A DNA stretch of 64,000 bases from Chytridium lagenaria (GCA_025449115.1 JAHLKC010000149.1:1-64000); one strand, 5' to 3'; numbered from the stretch's first letter, positions 1-13,700 are shown. Translations and numbers: made by a program. Notes: a model not told the origin generated them from the letters alone.

Positions 1-2766
1 TAAGACCACATATGCCTTGAAATTAATGGCTCATCTCTCCGGTGAGGAGGATGCTGCAAAATATCGTCATCCGGCTCATCCGAAGCAAGAGCTAACGCTC
101 CAAAAGAATCCATAATAAGATTTACCCAGAGAAGCTGCACAGTGTTTAAAGGAGACTCGCCGACAGTCACCGACCCAATGAAGGTTGATGTGATAGCGAT
201 GAGGTTGACGGCCAATTGAAATTGCAGGAATTTGCGGACAGCGTTAAGGACATTGCGTCCCCATCGGATGGATTGAACGATAGACACAAAGTTGTCGTCA
301 AGGAGCACAATATCAGATGCATTTCTTGCAATCTGAGTGCCTGAAAGTCCCATAGCGAAACCAACATCAGCCTCTTTTAACGCAGGAGCATCGTTCGTGC
401 CGTCACCCGTCACGGCAACTACTTCGCCGAGCTCCTTTAATAAGGATACGAGGGTATGCTTGTCCGCAGGAGAAGATCGCGCCAAAACTGCCAGCTTAGG
501 CACAACCGCAATCTTCTCCTCCTTTGACATTGCCCTAAAAACAGGTCCTCAAGTGCAATCAAGTCCCCATAGAGAATATTACATTCTCTTGAGATCTTAC
601 AAGCCGTCAAAATATTATCACCTGTCACCATCCGCACCGTCATCCCAGCGCTTTGACATTGAGCTACAGCGCCAGGGACCTCCTTACGAAGAGGATCTTT
701 GATACCAATAAGACCTATCCAAATGAGATTGTGTTCCGGATCATCCTTTTGGCCCTCTACGCCAGAATCAAGCGTGGTAATCATATTGTCCGAGTCTCTG
801 TATGCAAGACCCAACGTTCGAAGACCCTCTGAAGCCCATCGCGTAATAATCTTTGAATCTTTTCAGAGATTTTCGGAGTTATCGTCGTCACTTGAGTCCC
901 TGATGAATCCAGCATGTGCGTACAAAGACTCAGGATAATCTCAGATGCTCCTTTAGAGTAAAGGCGGTATCGGCTTTGAGTCGATGACTTTGCCATAGGA
1001 ACGACGAGGGTAGACATCCTTTTGCGTTCAGAAGAGAAGGTCCAGATACCACCCTCCACCTTTTCCACTTTTTGACGGAGCTCGTCATAATCGTACCCAA
1101 TGTTTCTGCATAAGATAAGCATTGCACCCTCCGTAGCGGAACCGATAAACATATCCAGACCGTTATCCTCATTGATCTTGATGAAGCAATCCGAGTTCAA
1201 GCACATGTTTTCAACCATCAGCTCACGGACTGTTGGCTCAAAAGTCTCTTTGGAGAACTTGATGACGCTGGATTCACCAGATCCTTCGCCATAGAAAAGC
1301 TTGTCGCCAACGAGAATTTTCACTACCGTCATCTTATTCTCTGTGAGTGTGCCGGTCTTGTCTGTGCAGACGCAGGTGGCTTCACCCATGGTCTCGGAAG
1401 CATCAAGATGACGTACAAAGCAATTATCCTTGATCATCTTAAACATGGAGAAGGCGAGAGAGATGGTGACCGCCAAAGGAAGACCTTCAGGAACAGCGAC
1501 GACAACCATCGTGATTCCAACAACAAAGAAGGAGATAACTGTTTGAACGTGTTCGAGAGTCGGGTTGGAGTTGCTCTGGCAAGCGTGGCCTCCGCCACTT
1601 GTCTCTCCGTTTTTAAGGAAGATGGCCCATCGGATAGTGAGACCGAGGAAGGTTGCAATACCCACGGCCACGCCAACTTTCCCAACCAATATAGCGACGT
1701 CTTTAAGTTTGGCCTGCATAGGTGTCTCTTCGCTCTGCGCCTCATTAAGGAGCTCCTGAATCTGTCCACCGCTTGATCTGACACCGACACCAGTGACGAG
1801 AAACTTTCCGTTTCCCTCACTAACCTGACATCCAGAGAACATGAACGGAGTTTGAGAGCTTTTCTTGACTGGTAGAGACTCTCCCGTCAATGGCGATTCG
1901 TCAACGACTAGACGATTTCCCGAGATGAAGATGCCATCTGCAGGAACCTCGTCACCTGTGGAAAGGTCAACGACATCTCCAACCATAATGTCCCATGACG
2001 AGACTTCATCCTTGATGCCACCACGAATCACCTTGACCCTCTTATCACTTTGCAGGAGAAGCAACTTCTTGAACTTCAAGTCCTTCTGATAGTCATTCCC
2101 AGCAGTGACTGAGAGCACGATGAAGACCGCGATGAAAATGGCGGTTCCCTCCAACCATCCATCAGCGGGACACATAGCTGTCCCCAATGACAACACCAGA
2201 ATAGCTCCAAGTAGCAATACCTTTATCAACGGATCCTCTTTAATATTTCCCCACACCAACTCTAGAATCGTCTCGGATCTTGGTGGTGGGATCTTGTTCA
2301 CCCCAAACGTCTGCTTCCTCTTTTCCTGATCCGCCGCCGTCATATCAATACCTCCACTGTCGGGGCTAATTTTACCCCCCTTCCCCGCAGTCTTCCCCAC
2401 AGTCTTCACGACCTCATGCGTCTTATGATGATCTTTGGACACGGGATGTTTCAACGCCAACCCATCATGTATATCCGACCACAAGAGAAGCGCCACCCCC
2501 TCAACTCCCCCATACTCGGATTCTAAATTCCCAACTTGAGCTATATTTGTTCTCTGATCAAAGTTGCACACCTCTCCAAGATCGTCGGGTGTGATGGCGT
2601 ATTCTCCTGTCTTGTTTACGATTTCGCGAATTTCTTTAAGCTTTGCTGCAATGTTGGGGTTGTGGCCAGGAAGCTCACATCTTCTCGGTTGGTACGGGCG
2701 GAAGGGACTTTGGGGTTTTACGCCAACAGGTCCATCAAAACCGCGCTCAGCTGCCACGGTTGTCAT
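1..2766 (-). CDS. P-type Ca2+-ATPase (PMCA/PMC1 class), copy 1, 3' end outside window
   Basis: Calcium pump of the P2B class, which exports Ca2+ from the cytosol across the plasma or vacuolar membrane using ATP. The start at 2766 opens an unbroken frame of about 640 residues. Visible in order: a cytosolic N-terminus, the first membrane pair (near residues 190-220), the actuator TGES motif (about residue 295), the M4 PEGLPL calcium-binding segment, the phosphorylated aspartate in DKTGT (about residue 469) and an ATP-binding N domain. The hinge GDGTNDAPALKEAD lies near positions 370-420. It is the upstream-most member by strand order of three tandem pumps and is closest to copy 2. Two single-base breaks occur: near 860 (an A run one short) and near 543 (a G run one short). 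Both restore the frame seen in copy 2, so they are probably sequencing errors. The C-terminus lies beyond position 1. Confidence 0.93.
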
Positions 2767-3433
2767 CTGAGAATAATGAAGGTGTCAGGTTTTCTTTTAT
2801 GCTCGAATTACACTCAAATTCTCTCACCGTCTCGACCTTGAGATTATGCGTTCTCGACTTCTTCGGCGCTTATGCCGTCAGTTCAAAGTTGGAAAAGAAT
2901 ATAAGGACAAAAAATGGGGGGCAGTTGACAACATCGCGATAGACCCGATTCAAAGTTTGAGTTTAGGGATGTGCCAGTTCCGCCCTCACAAAGTGGATCA
3001 ACCCTTTTCAAGGTTAAAGACGTCGGCAATGAACGAAAATCCCCATGATTCTAATCTCCAATCTCTTCCCGAAGGTATAATTGGTGATTTACGAAGCAAA
3101 GTATCATGGGCCTTAAAACTTTAATCATCGGAATTTGAGCGTCATTAGGTTTATGAGCATTGCAAATATTTCTTAGAAAAATACATGAGGCACGCGTGTT
3201 CGGTGCAAAAAATAGTGCATGTTTTTGTTTTAAAGCACATAAATTCAGTACAGGGGAGGGATAAAAAAGGCTGTTTTTGAATAAGAAAAACAACAACAGA
3301 AAATCAACAACACGGAAAGAGATACGAAAAATAGTTATATATGGATTAATAGAAAAGAGCAAGAAAACAGAGAAAAACCAAAATATTAATAAGGACAGGA
3401 AGGAGTACGGTCATCAACAAAAAAGCACCCGCA
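2767..3433. other. Intergenic gap between Ca2+-ATPase copies 1 and 2
   Basis: About 670 bp between the start of copy 1 and the stop of copy 2. It should hold the promoter of copy 1 and the 3' UTR of copy 2. The part next to copy 2 is A-rich (3270-3420). I see no gene or clear motif. Confidence 0.5.
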
Positions 3434-6400
3434 TCACTTGCGTCCCAACGATTTCAAACTCCTCATACTTTTGAATGATGCCATAGATCTTAGCGACTCG
3501 CTTCTCCGGATCGACCCAGCCTTTGTGGCAAACTTCACGTCCTTTCTGAACTTCCTCCACACCGACACAAACTCCTCAGTTGGGCCGTCACGCTGGTATT
3601 GCGGCCTCTGCACTTCCTGAAGCTGACCAATGAGAACCGTAGCGGAGCGGACCTTGGCCCAGTTGGCTCTGGCAGCAGAATCGGGAGTATCTTTAATCTC
3701 GATGCTGTGAGAGTCGGAAGGTTTCTCGTTGATGGAGGCGGGCTTGGTGGCGGCTGGTGAGGTGACGGGATGAGGGAGGGTGAGGGTTGATGCACGGGAG
3801 GGGGTTTTGTCACTGGGCATGTGGATGGGGTCGTGCTCAACGTCAAGGTTCAAGGTTTTGCTGATGACGTAGCGAGCAATGACAGTGACGACGAAGTTGA
3901 AAAGAGAAACACCGACGCAGAGCACCCAATCTTTCCAGACGAGGGGGACGGTAGAGAGGAAGGTACCACCGAAGGCGGTAGCGAGAACTTGAATGCCAAT
4001 GATGAGAACAACCATGAAGAGGAATAGCTTGTTGGAGAAGAAGCGACGGAAGGGGTTGAGTTCGCCTTGGAGTTGACGGGACATGATGATGTTTGAGACT
4101 TGGAGGAAGACGAAAGCGGTGAAGACAGTGGTGCGGACACGTTTGGCGGATTTGTTGTTTTCCTTGATGACGTGGTCAAGAGGGTAGAAGGACATGTCGG
4201 CGGGGAGGATGGAGTCAAGACCAAGGTAGAAGGAGAGAAGGATAGAGAGTTGGTAGATAATCTGGATGATCATGTAGGCCCACATGTGCTTGGACAAGAG
4301 AGGGTCCTTCCTGCGGTGAGGGGGGTGGAGGAGGATGTTGTCGTCAGGAGTCTCTGAGGCGAGGGCGAGGGCACCAAAGGAATCCATGATGAGGTTCACC
4401 CAGAGCAGTTGGACAGTAGTGAGCGGGGATTCTCCGACAGTGACGGAGCCGATGAAGGTGAGGGTGATGGCCATGAGGTTGACGGCAAGCTGGAACTGAA
4501 GGAACTTGCGAACTGCATCGAGCACGTTGCGACCCCATCGAATGGACTGGACAATTGACACGAAGTTGTCATCCAAAAGGACAATGTCGGAGGCGTTGCG
4601 AGCAATCTGAGTACCAGAGATACCCATGGCGAAACCAACATCGGCTTCCTTGAGCGCGGGAGCATCGTTTGTTCCATCACCAGTGACGGCGACGACCTCA
4701 CCAAGTTCACGGAGGAGGGAGACCAAGATATGCTTGTCGGCGGGTGAAGACCTAGCGAGGACTGCGAGCTTGGGGATGGCAGCAATCCGTTCCTCCTTGG
4801 ACATGGCTCTGAAGACGGGACCTTCAAGCGCTTGAAGGTCACCGTAAAGAATGTTGCACTCTTGAGCGATCTTGCAAGCCGTGAGAATGTTGTCACCAGT
4901 GACCATGCGGATGGTGAGACCTGCACGTTGACATTGAGCAACAGCACCAGGCACCTCCTTGCGAAGAGGGTCCTTGATACCGATGAGACCAATCCAAACA
5001 AGGTCATTCTCAGGGTCATCGTGCCCTTCCGCATCCACAGTCGTCATCATCTTGTCCGAGTCCTTGTAAGCCAAACCCAACGTGCGGAGGCCCTCAGATG
5101 CCCAAGTGGTAATGTTCTCTTGAATCCTTGCGGAAACCTCGGGGGAGATAGGGACGACCTTGGTACCCGTCCTGTCGAGCATGTGAGTGCAAAGGCCAAA
5201 GACGATCTCGGAGGCACCCTTTGTGTAGAGACGGAAGTTCTTTGTGGAGGCGGATTTGGCGACGGGGACAACGAGGGTGGACATGCGCTTGCGGTCAGAA
5301 GAGAAAGACCAAACACCGTTTTCAACCTTGCTGACGGTGCGACGGATATCCTCGTAGTTGAAGCCCATTTTGCGAGCGACGATGAGCATGGCACCCTCTG
5401 TGGCGGATCCGATGAATTGGTCTTGACCATTGTCCTCGTTGGCCTTGATGAAGCAGTCAGAGTTCAAGCACATATTCTCAACCATGAGATCACGGGCGAT
5501 GGGCTCAAGGTGGAGTTGTCGAAAGCCTTGGAGTCGGATGCACCAGATCCTTCACCGTTGTAGATCGTGTCGCCAATGAGAACCTTGACAACGGTCATCT
5601 TGTTCTCAGTGAGGGTACCAGTCTTGTCTGTGCACACACAGGTGGCCTCACCATGGTCTCGGAAGCATCAAGATGACGCACAAAGCAGTTATCTTTGATC
5701 ATCTTGAACATGGAGAAGGCTAGAGAGATGGTGACAGCCAGAGGAAGACCTTCAGGGACAGCGACAACGACCATAGTGATACCGACGACAAAGAACGAGA
5801 CCACCGTCTGAACGTTTTGAAGCAACTGACTCGAAGAACCTTGACATGCGTGACCACCCCCGCTAATCTCACCACGAGACAAGAAGATAGCCCAACGAAT
5901 CGTTAATCCAAGGAAAGTGGCGATACCGACAGCAACACCAATCTTGCCGATAAGGATAGCCACCACCTTTAACTTCTTCTGCATGGGTGTCTCCTCACTC
6001 TGCGCCTCGTTGAGGAGCTCCTGAATCTGCCCACCACTCGACTTGGCCCCCACACCTGTCACAAGGAACCTCCCAGACCTTCGCTGACTTGGCACCCAGA
6101 GAACATGAACGGAGCTTGAGGGCTCTTCTTGACAGGGATGGACTCTCCGGTAAGCGGAGATTCGTCTACAACCATACGGTTACCGTTGATGAAAATACCA
6201 TCCGCAGGGATCTCATCACCAGTGGAAAGGTCAACCACATCACCGACCATGACATCCCACGACGACACTTCATCCTTGACGCCCCCACGAATCACCTTGA
6301 CCCTCTTGTCACTCTGCAACAACAGAAGCTTCTTGAACTTCAAGTCCTTCTGATAGTCATTCCCAGCCGTCACCGCCAAAACGATGAACACGGCAATGAA

Positions 6401-6941
6401 AATAGCCGTCCCCTCAAGCCAGCCGTCTGCAGGACACATGGCCATCCCAGCGCAAACACCACGATAGCTCCGATAAGCAAAACCTTGATAATAGGATCCT
6501 CCTTGATGTTGTTCCACACAAGCTCCCAGATGGTATCAGAGCGTGGTGGCGGGATCTTGTTGACCCCAAACGCTTCCTGACGTTTCTGCTGGTCGATCGC
6601 CGTCATATGAGGATCCGAGACACCCACCTCAGTGGCCTTCTTGACCGCCGAGGCAACGGCACCAGGATTTTGAGCGCCACACCGTCTTGAACATCCGAAC
6701 GGAGGAGAAGGGCGACACCTTCCACACCACCGTATTCGTGGTCAAGAACGTGAACCAACGATGGACTTGTACGTTTATCGAAATCACAGATTTCACCGAG
6801 GGTTTCAGGGGTGATGCCGTAAGAGGGTTCTGATGACATGCGGACGCGGATGGAGGCGAGGGTAGTGGCGGCGGCGTTGATGGTGGAGGTGTCACCGAGG
6901 TGACTTTCGGCGTCAACTTCGAGTTGGCCCATGCTGTTCAT
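3434..6941 (-). CDS. P-type Ca2+-ATPase (PMCA/PMC1 class), copy 2, full length with frame breaks
   Basis: Full-length paralogue of copy 1, with close similarity over the shared part. It starts at 6941 (second Met at 6931) and stops at 3434. Conserved landmarks read straight from the sequence: TGES (near 6150), PEGLPL (near 5750), DKTGT (near 5620), KGASE in the N domain (near 5210), the GDGTNDAP hinge (near 4665) and M5-M10 helices (4100-4560). A basic, serine-rich C-terminal tail of about 130 residues follows, with repeated SLRS/SMRS motifs at the end; such tails bind calmodulin or are phosphorylated in P2B pumps. Frame breaks are visible near 6670, 6445, 6080, 5655 and 5505. At 5655 and 5505 the change is one base lost from CCC and GG when compared with copy 1, so I treat the gene as intact. 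No introns are evident in copies 1 and 2, unlike copy 3. Confidence 0.92.
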
Positions 6942-9430
6942 AAGAGATGGTGAGTTTTCGGACTCTTTGGGCGAGAAAAGTACTTTATGGAGAAAGAGCG
7001 AGAGAGCAACGTTTGTGTGGGATGGCGGAACTTACATTATGTATGAAATATGTGTATTATAAGAAAGTGGATTTGAGTGTTGTAGTTGGTTCAAGGGATT
7101 TAGATGCTCTCCTGCACCGTGATGATGGATTGCAGTGGCTATTAAAGAGTGGTCGTGTTGTTTTGAAAGAGACAATGGAAGTAAAGAGGTATTCTATATA
7201 AATATCGTTTCATTATCGTACTCCCGCAACCACCAAAAAATAAGTTAAAGTTATTGTTACTGCTCCTCACTCTGAAATCCAAAACACTAAAAAATTACCG
7301 TTTTTATTTGGTAACAGATCGACGCTATTTGAAAGTCAACATTAACTCTGATAAGTGCCGGAACTGTGGTTAAGCCGAAAGACTCATGCACCGCCCTCTT
7401 TTCTGCTCTTTACGCATTAAACGATCCGTCATGGACTCATGGTGCTGTCAGGTGTTAATCGCAAACATGACATCTTCTAAAGCGTTTTTTTTTCGCTCTT
7501 TATTCCAACATTTTATCTCTGCTGACGACACATCCATAATGTTTCTGTCCTAACAACCTCCCTCCCTCCCTCCCTCCATCCACATCTCTCCCCATTCTAA
7601 AGACGTCCTCCTGTGAGACCTCCTCCACAGAAAAAATCAAGCTCACAGCCAGCCTCATGAAAAGTTAAACTTTAAAACTCCGTCACCGCCACTAAAAAAC
7701 CAAACCTTAACTTTTTAAAAACTCAAAAACAAAATAAAAAATTCAAACACCAAAAAAGGAGAAATACGTTTCGATAAGGTTTTTTGTGAACAACGCCCTT
7801 TAGGTAGTTGATGATCGAGAGAGAATTTTACGGGTTGTGCGTGACAGCGTGGGTTTGAGGTGGCCGATCAGTCATGGGTGCTGGAGAGGTTCATGAAACA
7901 ACCCTGAAGAAGGTGCTGTCGATGAAAAAAAGACTAAACCGGCGGCGTTGAAGGCGTTATCGCTGTATTTGATCATCGTGGTCACTCCTCATTCCGGCCA
8001 AATGATCGAGAAATCGAAAACGATGATATCAGGCGCGTTGACGGTTACAAACTGCATTGTTTTGTCAACATAGGCGACGACATAGAGTACTGTACATGTA
8101 CTGCATCTCGTATCGTGTATAATTAGCGAACGTCCCTATAATCGCGCGTATGGTGAAACTCAAAAAAACAATAAACAACAGTAAAACTGCAGAACGGCGT
8201 AACGTAAGAATTTCACTGCAATGCTTTTCGCGCGAGTCTTTGCCCAAAGGTCTGCATGGTCAAAACCGAACGATTAAAGTTATACGAATCAACCACTGTT
8301 CAAACAATCAAGGACAAAGAAGACGTGAGATAATGCTCGTTTCGGCATGACGCATAACCATAGCAAAGTTCAGCAAAGTATAAATTTAAGCTATGTATGA
8401 AAACTATAACTTTAACTTTCTTTTATAAACTAACGATAAATACATTGACCCCCCTTTTCCCCCCTTTTCCCCTATCTAACCTCGTCATCGTAGCCGACAT
8501 CCATTCACAGTGATTATAAGCACTATGTAAGTTTCCATCAACACCATCTATTGAGGATGAATTCACAATCACGCATCATGGCCATACCTCAATTTGAAGC
8601 GCGGCCACCTCCATCACTACAAACCCCATCCGCGTCGACCACATCCTTCAAGACGTCGAAACGTTCATCCACAACACCTCCACCATCACAACGATCCTAC
8701 CGGCCGTGTCGACCACACCTCGTCTGCATCGACGTCCACATCCTTTAAAGACGTGGAAAGTTCATCCACCACACCTCCACCTCTACTACAAACCCATCGC
8801 GTCAGCCTTCACCCCCAATCAGTATCAACATACATGTCATGAAACCCCTCACACCTTTCATCAACGTCAAGAACCCTCGACCCGCTCCACAAAAAACGTT
8901 TCACAACGTCGACAATCAAGTCCCCACATTTTCATTTCCCCACCCCCTTCGTCACGTCCGTCAAGGTCAACGATATTCGGCCAAGAAAGCGATTCATTCC
9001 ACCGAAAAGTCTGTAACCGTCATTTCCACCCCGTTCGTCAATCCCTAAGACCCCCTCCGACATCTCACAATGTCCAACAAGTCCCCCATCCCCAGAGTTT
9101 CATTCTCGCCTTCATCACGTGTCAAGAAAACGACGATACCGAAAGAGCTTACGGCTCTGAGTTCTTGAACATTCCCGCCTTCCTTTCGTGACGCAACAAC
9201 AAATATTGAAGTAAGGGCTTATTTTCGGTATTACTATATTATATTTGTAACTTAAACACTATCAGGTTCAACATGGACGGTCAAAGCCCAAACAAGTAAC
9301 TTCCCACGTCAGGGGGAGATGAAAAACAAAAATATGGGATATGGAGAGTCATCAACTTATCAAAAAACGCGAAGGCAGGGGAGGGGGGAATGAAGCTAAA
9401 AATAATATCATAGGAACAACATGCGGAGGT
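6942..9430. other. 2.5-kb intergenic region with low-complexity, cytosine-rich stretches
   Basis: Between the start of Ca2+-ATPase copy 2 and the 3' end of copy 3. It contains a CCCT-type pyrimidine run (about 7555-7580), A-rich stretches (7680-7760), a T/C run at 8448-8472, and the imperfect repeat described at 8600-8800. Several short open frames occur, but none has a recognisable domain. I see no supported gene. Confidence 0.5.
8600..8800. repeat. Imperfect direct repeat, two ~100-bp units, ACC/CAC-rich
   Basis: Two degenerate units share the order GTCGACCACATCCTT-like, AAGACGT, GTTCATCCAC and ACACCTCCACC. One begins near 8632 and the other near 8730. The surrounding 8550-9190 is proline/histidine-biased in every open frame, which is typical of low-complexity DNA. 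It is not convincingly coding. Confidence 0.4.
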
Positions 9431-12400
9431 TTACGAATCCGCATTCTCCCTCCTCGAACTTCCCCTCACTTTACTAAAAAAGCTCTCCCTAATCTTCTTC
9501 ATCCGTCTCCTCATCTTCCCCTCCTTCACCTCCCCAACCGCAACCACAACCCCAGCCGGCGCATTCCCATCAAAGTAAATATCCTGCAACGCCACCTGAC
9601 TCGGCGTCGGATCGCTCACAAACAATCGACCAAAGCAGGATTCAAACACTTCATCGGGGATCAGACGGACAACGGTACCCCATGGGATGGAGAGGAGACC
9701 GATGAGACAACAGATGACCCATTGTTGGACGTTGAGGTCGGTGGTGGAGAAGACGATGTCGCCGTATTGGACGACGAAGAATTGGACGATGGCGACGCCG
9801 AGGAAGATGGAGTAGAAGTAGGGGTTTTGGAAGAGACGTTTGAAGACGTTGAGTTTGTTGTCGATGCGGCGGCAGCTGGGGGGGGTTGGTTAGAATATGG
9901 GTTCGAGAATTGGGAAAAGAGTCCCTTCAAGTGGAAAGTCGCCCCTCAATTGAAAAGTGGGGTGATGGGAGCAGAAAGGAAAAGTCGTCTTGGACATATA
10001 GAAAGTGGGAGGGCAGGAAGGAAAAAAAGAATAGTCGACTTGGATGTGTAGAGGTGGGAGAATATACTTACTTGATCATGTTAAAGATCTGCATCATGAC
10101 AAAAGAGTTGAAAACAATGGTCCGGATCAACTCTTTCTCGAGTTTCGCTTGCGCGTTAATCTTCTTATCGTCAGCGCCCATCATGCCACCGGCAGCAATG
10201 AGTTCCGTAAAGTTGAAAAAGTTGGGTCCAGCAAACTACACAAAAAAAGGGTTAGAATCAAAGAAATAAAAAAATTAAAGGAAAAAAGCAAGATGTATAA
10301 AAACCGAAAGAAATAAAGGAAGGGAAGAAAATGATGGAAAGAAAAGGGACATACCAAAAGCGTCAAATTGACTCCCACTTGAAGAATCGACTGTCCGAAA
10401 ATCATCTTCCACATGGTGATTGAAATCAACTTTGCCTTCTTGGAGGTAGGTGGGCGGTTCAACAATTCAGGGGTAGGACGTTCCGTAGCCAGAGCAAGAG
10501 CCGCAAGCGAGTCCATGATCAAGTTCACCCACAAAAGCTGCACAGCCGTAAGCACAGACGATTCAGACGAATCACTGATCGCCGAGATGAAGGTGATGGC
10601 GACCGCCGACACGTTGACGGAAAGTTGAAACTGGAGGAACTTGCGAACAGAGTCATTGACGGACCGACCCCACATGATGGCAGACACGACGGATGAGAAC
10701 GAATCATCCATGAGAATAATCGAGGATGCTTCTTTGGCGACTTCCGTCCCTGCGATACCCATGGAGAACCCGATATCAGCGAGTTTCAACGCTGGACCAT
10801 CGTTGGTTCCATCACCTGTGACGGCGACGGTTTCACCGAGTTCTTTCAACCCTTGAACGAGGAGTTGTTTATCGGTAGGTGAAGACCTTGCGAGGACTTG
10901 TAAACCGGGGAGAATGGCTTTCCGCTGTTCATCCGTCATACGACGGAACACGGTGCCTTCCATCACGAGACCGCCCTTTGTGTGGATACCGCAACGTTCT
11001 GCTATGGAGCGAGCGGTGAGGACATTGTCACCTGTGACCATGCGGACAAACACACCGGCGCCTTTACAGGCTTCCACGGCTTCTGGGACGCCTGGACGGA
11101 GGGGGTCTTCGATGCCGACGATGGCGGGCGCAGATGAGACCTTGCAGGTGAAGGCTTCCGAGGGCGGAGGTGTGGGCGAGGAGGTCGGCGTCGGTGGGTT
11201 CTTCGTCGTCGGTGGTGGTGGTGGCGAAGGATTGGACGTCGGAGGCGGCGTAGCCGGAGGAGCCGACGCCGAGACGGTCGGTGGGGAGGGTCGAATTTGG
11301 TGGGGTTGACGGGGTTAAGGGGGCGGCTTGGATGGGGTCGGTGAGGATGTTGTCCTTTGTGGCGGTTTGATCGCGGTCTTGTTTTTTGGTGAGGAGGTAG
11401 TTGTCGCGGATGGGACCTTTGAGGACAGCTTGGAATTCGTCTTCGGTGAAGTCACGGTAGGCGATACAGATGGTGCGGAGGGTGGCTTCTGCGAAACGGT
11501 TGATGATTTCGTTGTAGTCTTCGATGAGTTTTTGGTCAACGGGGTAGACGATGGGCGCGGTAGGGTTGGATCTTGAACCTGGGGTTGGGATGGCGGAGAT
11601 GGGTTTACGACCTGATGCGTGGGGGTTCTTCTCGTTGGAGGCGATGGCGTTGGGGGAGGAGCTGAAGGGGAGGAGGATGGCACGGTCACAGTCTTGAAGG
11701 ACGATTTCGGAGGCACCCTTGACGTGAACACGGTAAACGGGGGCTTCACCAGGTCGTTGAATTTTGACGATGGTGGACATGCGTTTCCGTTCTGAAGAGA
11801 AGGGGTAGATTTGGACGACAGAAGAGACCAGGGGTGGCGGTACGGATTTGTTTCCAGTCACGACCTGCGGTTTGACACCATTCAAGGAGAGCGGTTTCGG
11901 TCTTGGAACCGATGAGCGAGATCTCGCCTGTTTCGTCGACGCTTTCAAAAGGCGGAGGAGTTGATGCCACACCTTCCATGACGCGGTCAAAGAGGACGCT
12001 GGCGGAGGGACCATCCATTTTGCTGCCATCGCTACGGGGGGGAGGAGGACTTCTTTGCGGGAAGTGGAACCATCCCCAGATGAAGGGAGGGACGCCCAAC
12101 CGTTCCTCCAAAGCCTTGATCTCATCGTCATCTTGGAACAAGACGTTTTTCCCAATGACACCGGTGACGACCGTCATCTTGTTTTGGGTGAGGGTGCCTG
12201 TCTTGTCGGAACAGATGGTGGTGGCGTTTCCCATGGTTTCGCAGGCGCTGAGAACACGGACAAGGTTGTGTCTTTGATCATACGGGTTGTGGCGAAGGCG
12301 AGGGCGAGGGTGACGGCGAGGGGGAGACCTTCGGGAACGGCTACGACGATGACGGTGATGGCGCCAATGACGATTTTGATGATTTGGGAAATGATCTCGG

Positions 12401-13700
12401 AGCCGGATTCTTGCTCGGGACGGGATTCACCGAAACCGTTGCCGCGGAAGACGACGATAAGGTACTTCATCAAGAGGACGACGAACCTAAAGAGAAGGGT
12501 TAGTTATTGGGGGAACGGGAGAAAAAGTGAGGAGGAGATGTATGGAAGAAATAGCTTACATGATGATGGCGGCGGCGGAACCGAGCTTGGCAATGCGCTC
12601 AGCGAGACCGTCGAGCTTGACTTGAAGGGGAGTGTCCTCGTCTTCAGTACGAAGAGCCATCATGGTCTTTCCATGGAAAGAGTGAACACCGACGGCCGTG
12701 ACAACGTACTTTCCAATACCCTCATTGACCTTGCTACCAGAAAGCAAGAAAGGATCACTGTCCTCACCCTTCTTGATGGCATCAGTTTCACCAGTAGCCG
12801 CCGACTCATCACACCTCAACCCCATACCAGAGATGTAAACACCATCAGCACCAATAATGTCACCAGGTTCGAGAAGGAGAATATCACCGACGAGAACGCT
12901 GTAGATGGATACCATTTGGGTCTTGCCATCACGAAGGGTCTTGACTTTACGGTCTTCTTTCTTGGCGTTGAGTTTTTTAAAGGCCTTTCTTTTTGGAAAT
13001 CGTTGATGGAACCGGCCAGGACGACAATCACGACGGCGACGATGATGGCTACTCCTTCGATCCAGTGGGTCTTGGGCTTGTCGGGAGGGGTTTCCCTAAA
13101 GTCAATGTAGAGACCGACGCCGAGGGCGACAAAGGCGGCAACGGTAAGGAGGATCTAAAGTAGAGGGGGGAAGAGTTAGCAAATATGGTCATTGATAGAT
13201 GATGGTCGTTGGGAATGTCAAAAAGAGAAGAGACTTACCAAGATCTTGTCTTGGAATGCGCGGAGGATAACTGGTTGTGGGTAGAAAAAGAGAGATGATG
13301 GCGATTAGACAAGATAAAAACAATTGAAAGGAATGACAATCAAAGACTTACAGTAGAAAAGGGACTTGTCTGCAACAGCAGGAAGGACGTTGGGTCCGAA
13401 CGCTGCTTCTCTTGCAGCAAGGGAAATTGCCATAGGCTTGTGCTTCGGGATCCTTTGATTCAGGAGCCTTGCCGGTAGTGATGAGACCGACTTCTGGATC
13501 GACCTTGAGACCCTTGAGGACGGCATTGACACCACCCACGTTGGCAAGCTTGAAAGGGTCCTTGATGGGATCCAAAACTCGACGAGGTCATCTGCGGTAA
13601 AGTCGAAAGGGGAGGAGGATGATGGGGATGATGAAGGCTTTTGGGTAGCGGTGCCTTCGACCACTTGGACAACGTCCGCTTCTTTCTTTGCGTCCGTCAT
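9431..13700 (-). CDS. P-type Ca2+-ATPase (PMCA/PMC1 class), copy 3, six exons
   Basis: Third calcium pump of the cluster, more divergent than copies 1 and 2 and interrupted by introns. Exons supported by GT-AG sites are approximately 13700-13352, 13270-13239, 13154-12560, 12486-10355, 10235-10072 and 9875-9431. Landmarks: an N-terminal [14 protein letters not shown] segment typical of PMCA, TGETD in place of TGES (near 12795), PEGLPLAV (near 12325), [11 protein letters not shown] (near 12190), KGASE (near 11715), the GDGTND hinge (near 10810) and the [15 protein letters not shown] segment before the last helices. The C-terminal tail is short and basic. The N domain has a long Ser/Pro/Thr-rich insertion (11140-11700) not seen in copies 1 and 2. 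Frame breaks occur in exon 1 (two), exon 3 (near 12950) and exon 4 (near 12230, 11850 and 11140). The different exon structure suggests an older duplication than copies 1 and 2. Confidence 0.92.

Noticed and set aside
8065..8247. Small membrane protein on the minus strand
   Set aside because: One hydrophobic stretch in a 60-residue frame, no supporting context, and an equal-length frame on the other strand.
8551..9191. A gene on the plus strand
   Set aside because: Overlapping frames are all Pro/His/Ser-rich because the DNA is CAC/TCC-rich. No domain, splice pattern or consistent frame was seen.
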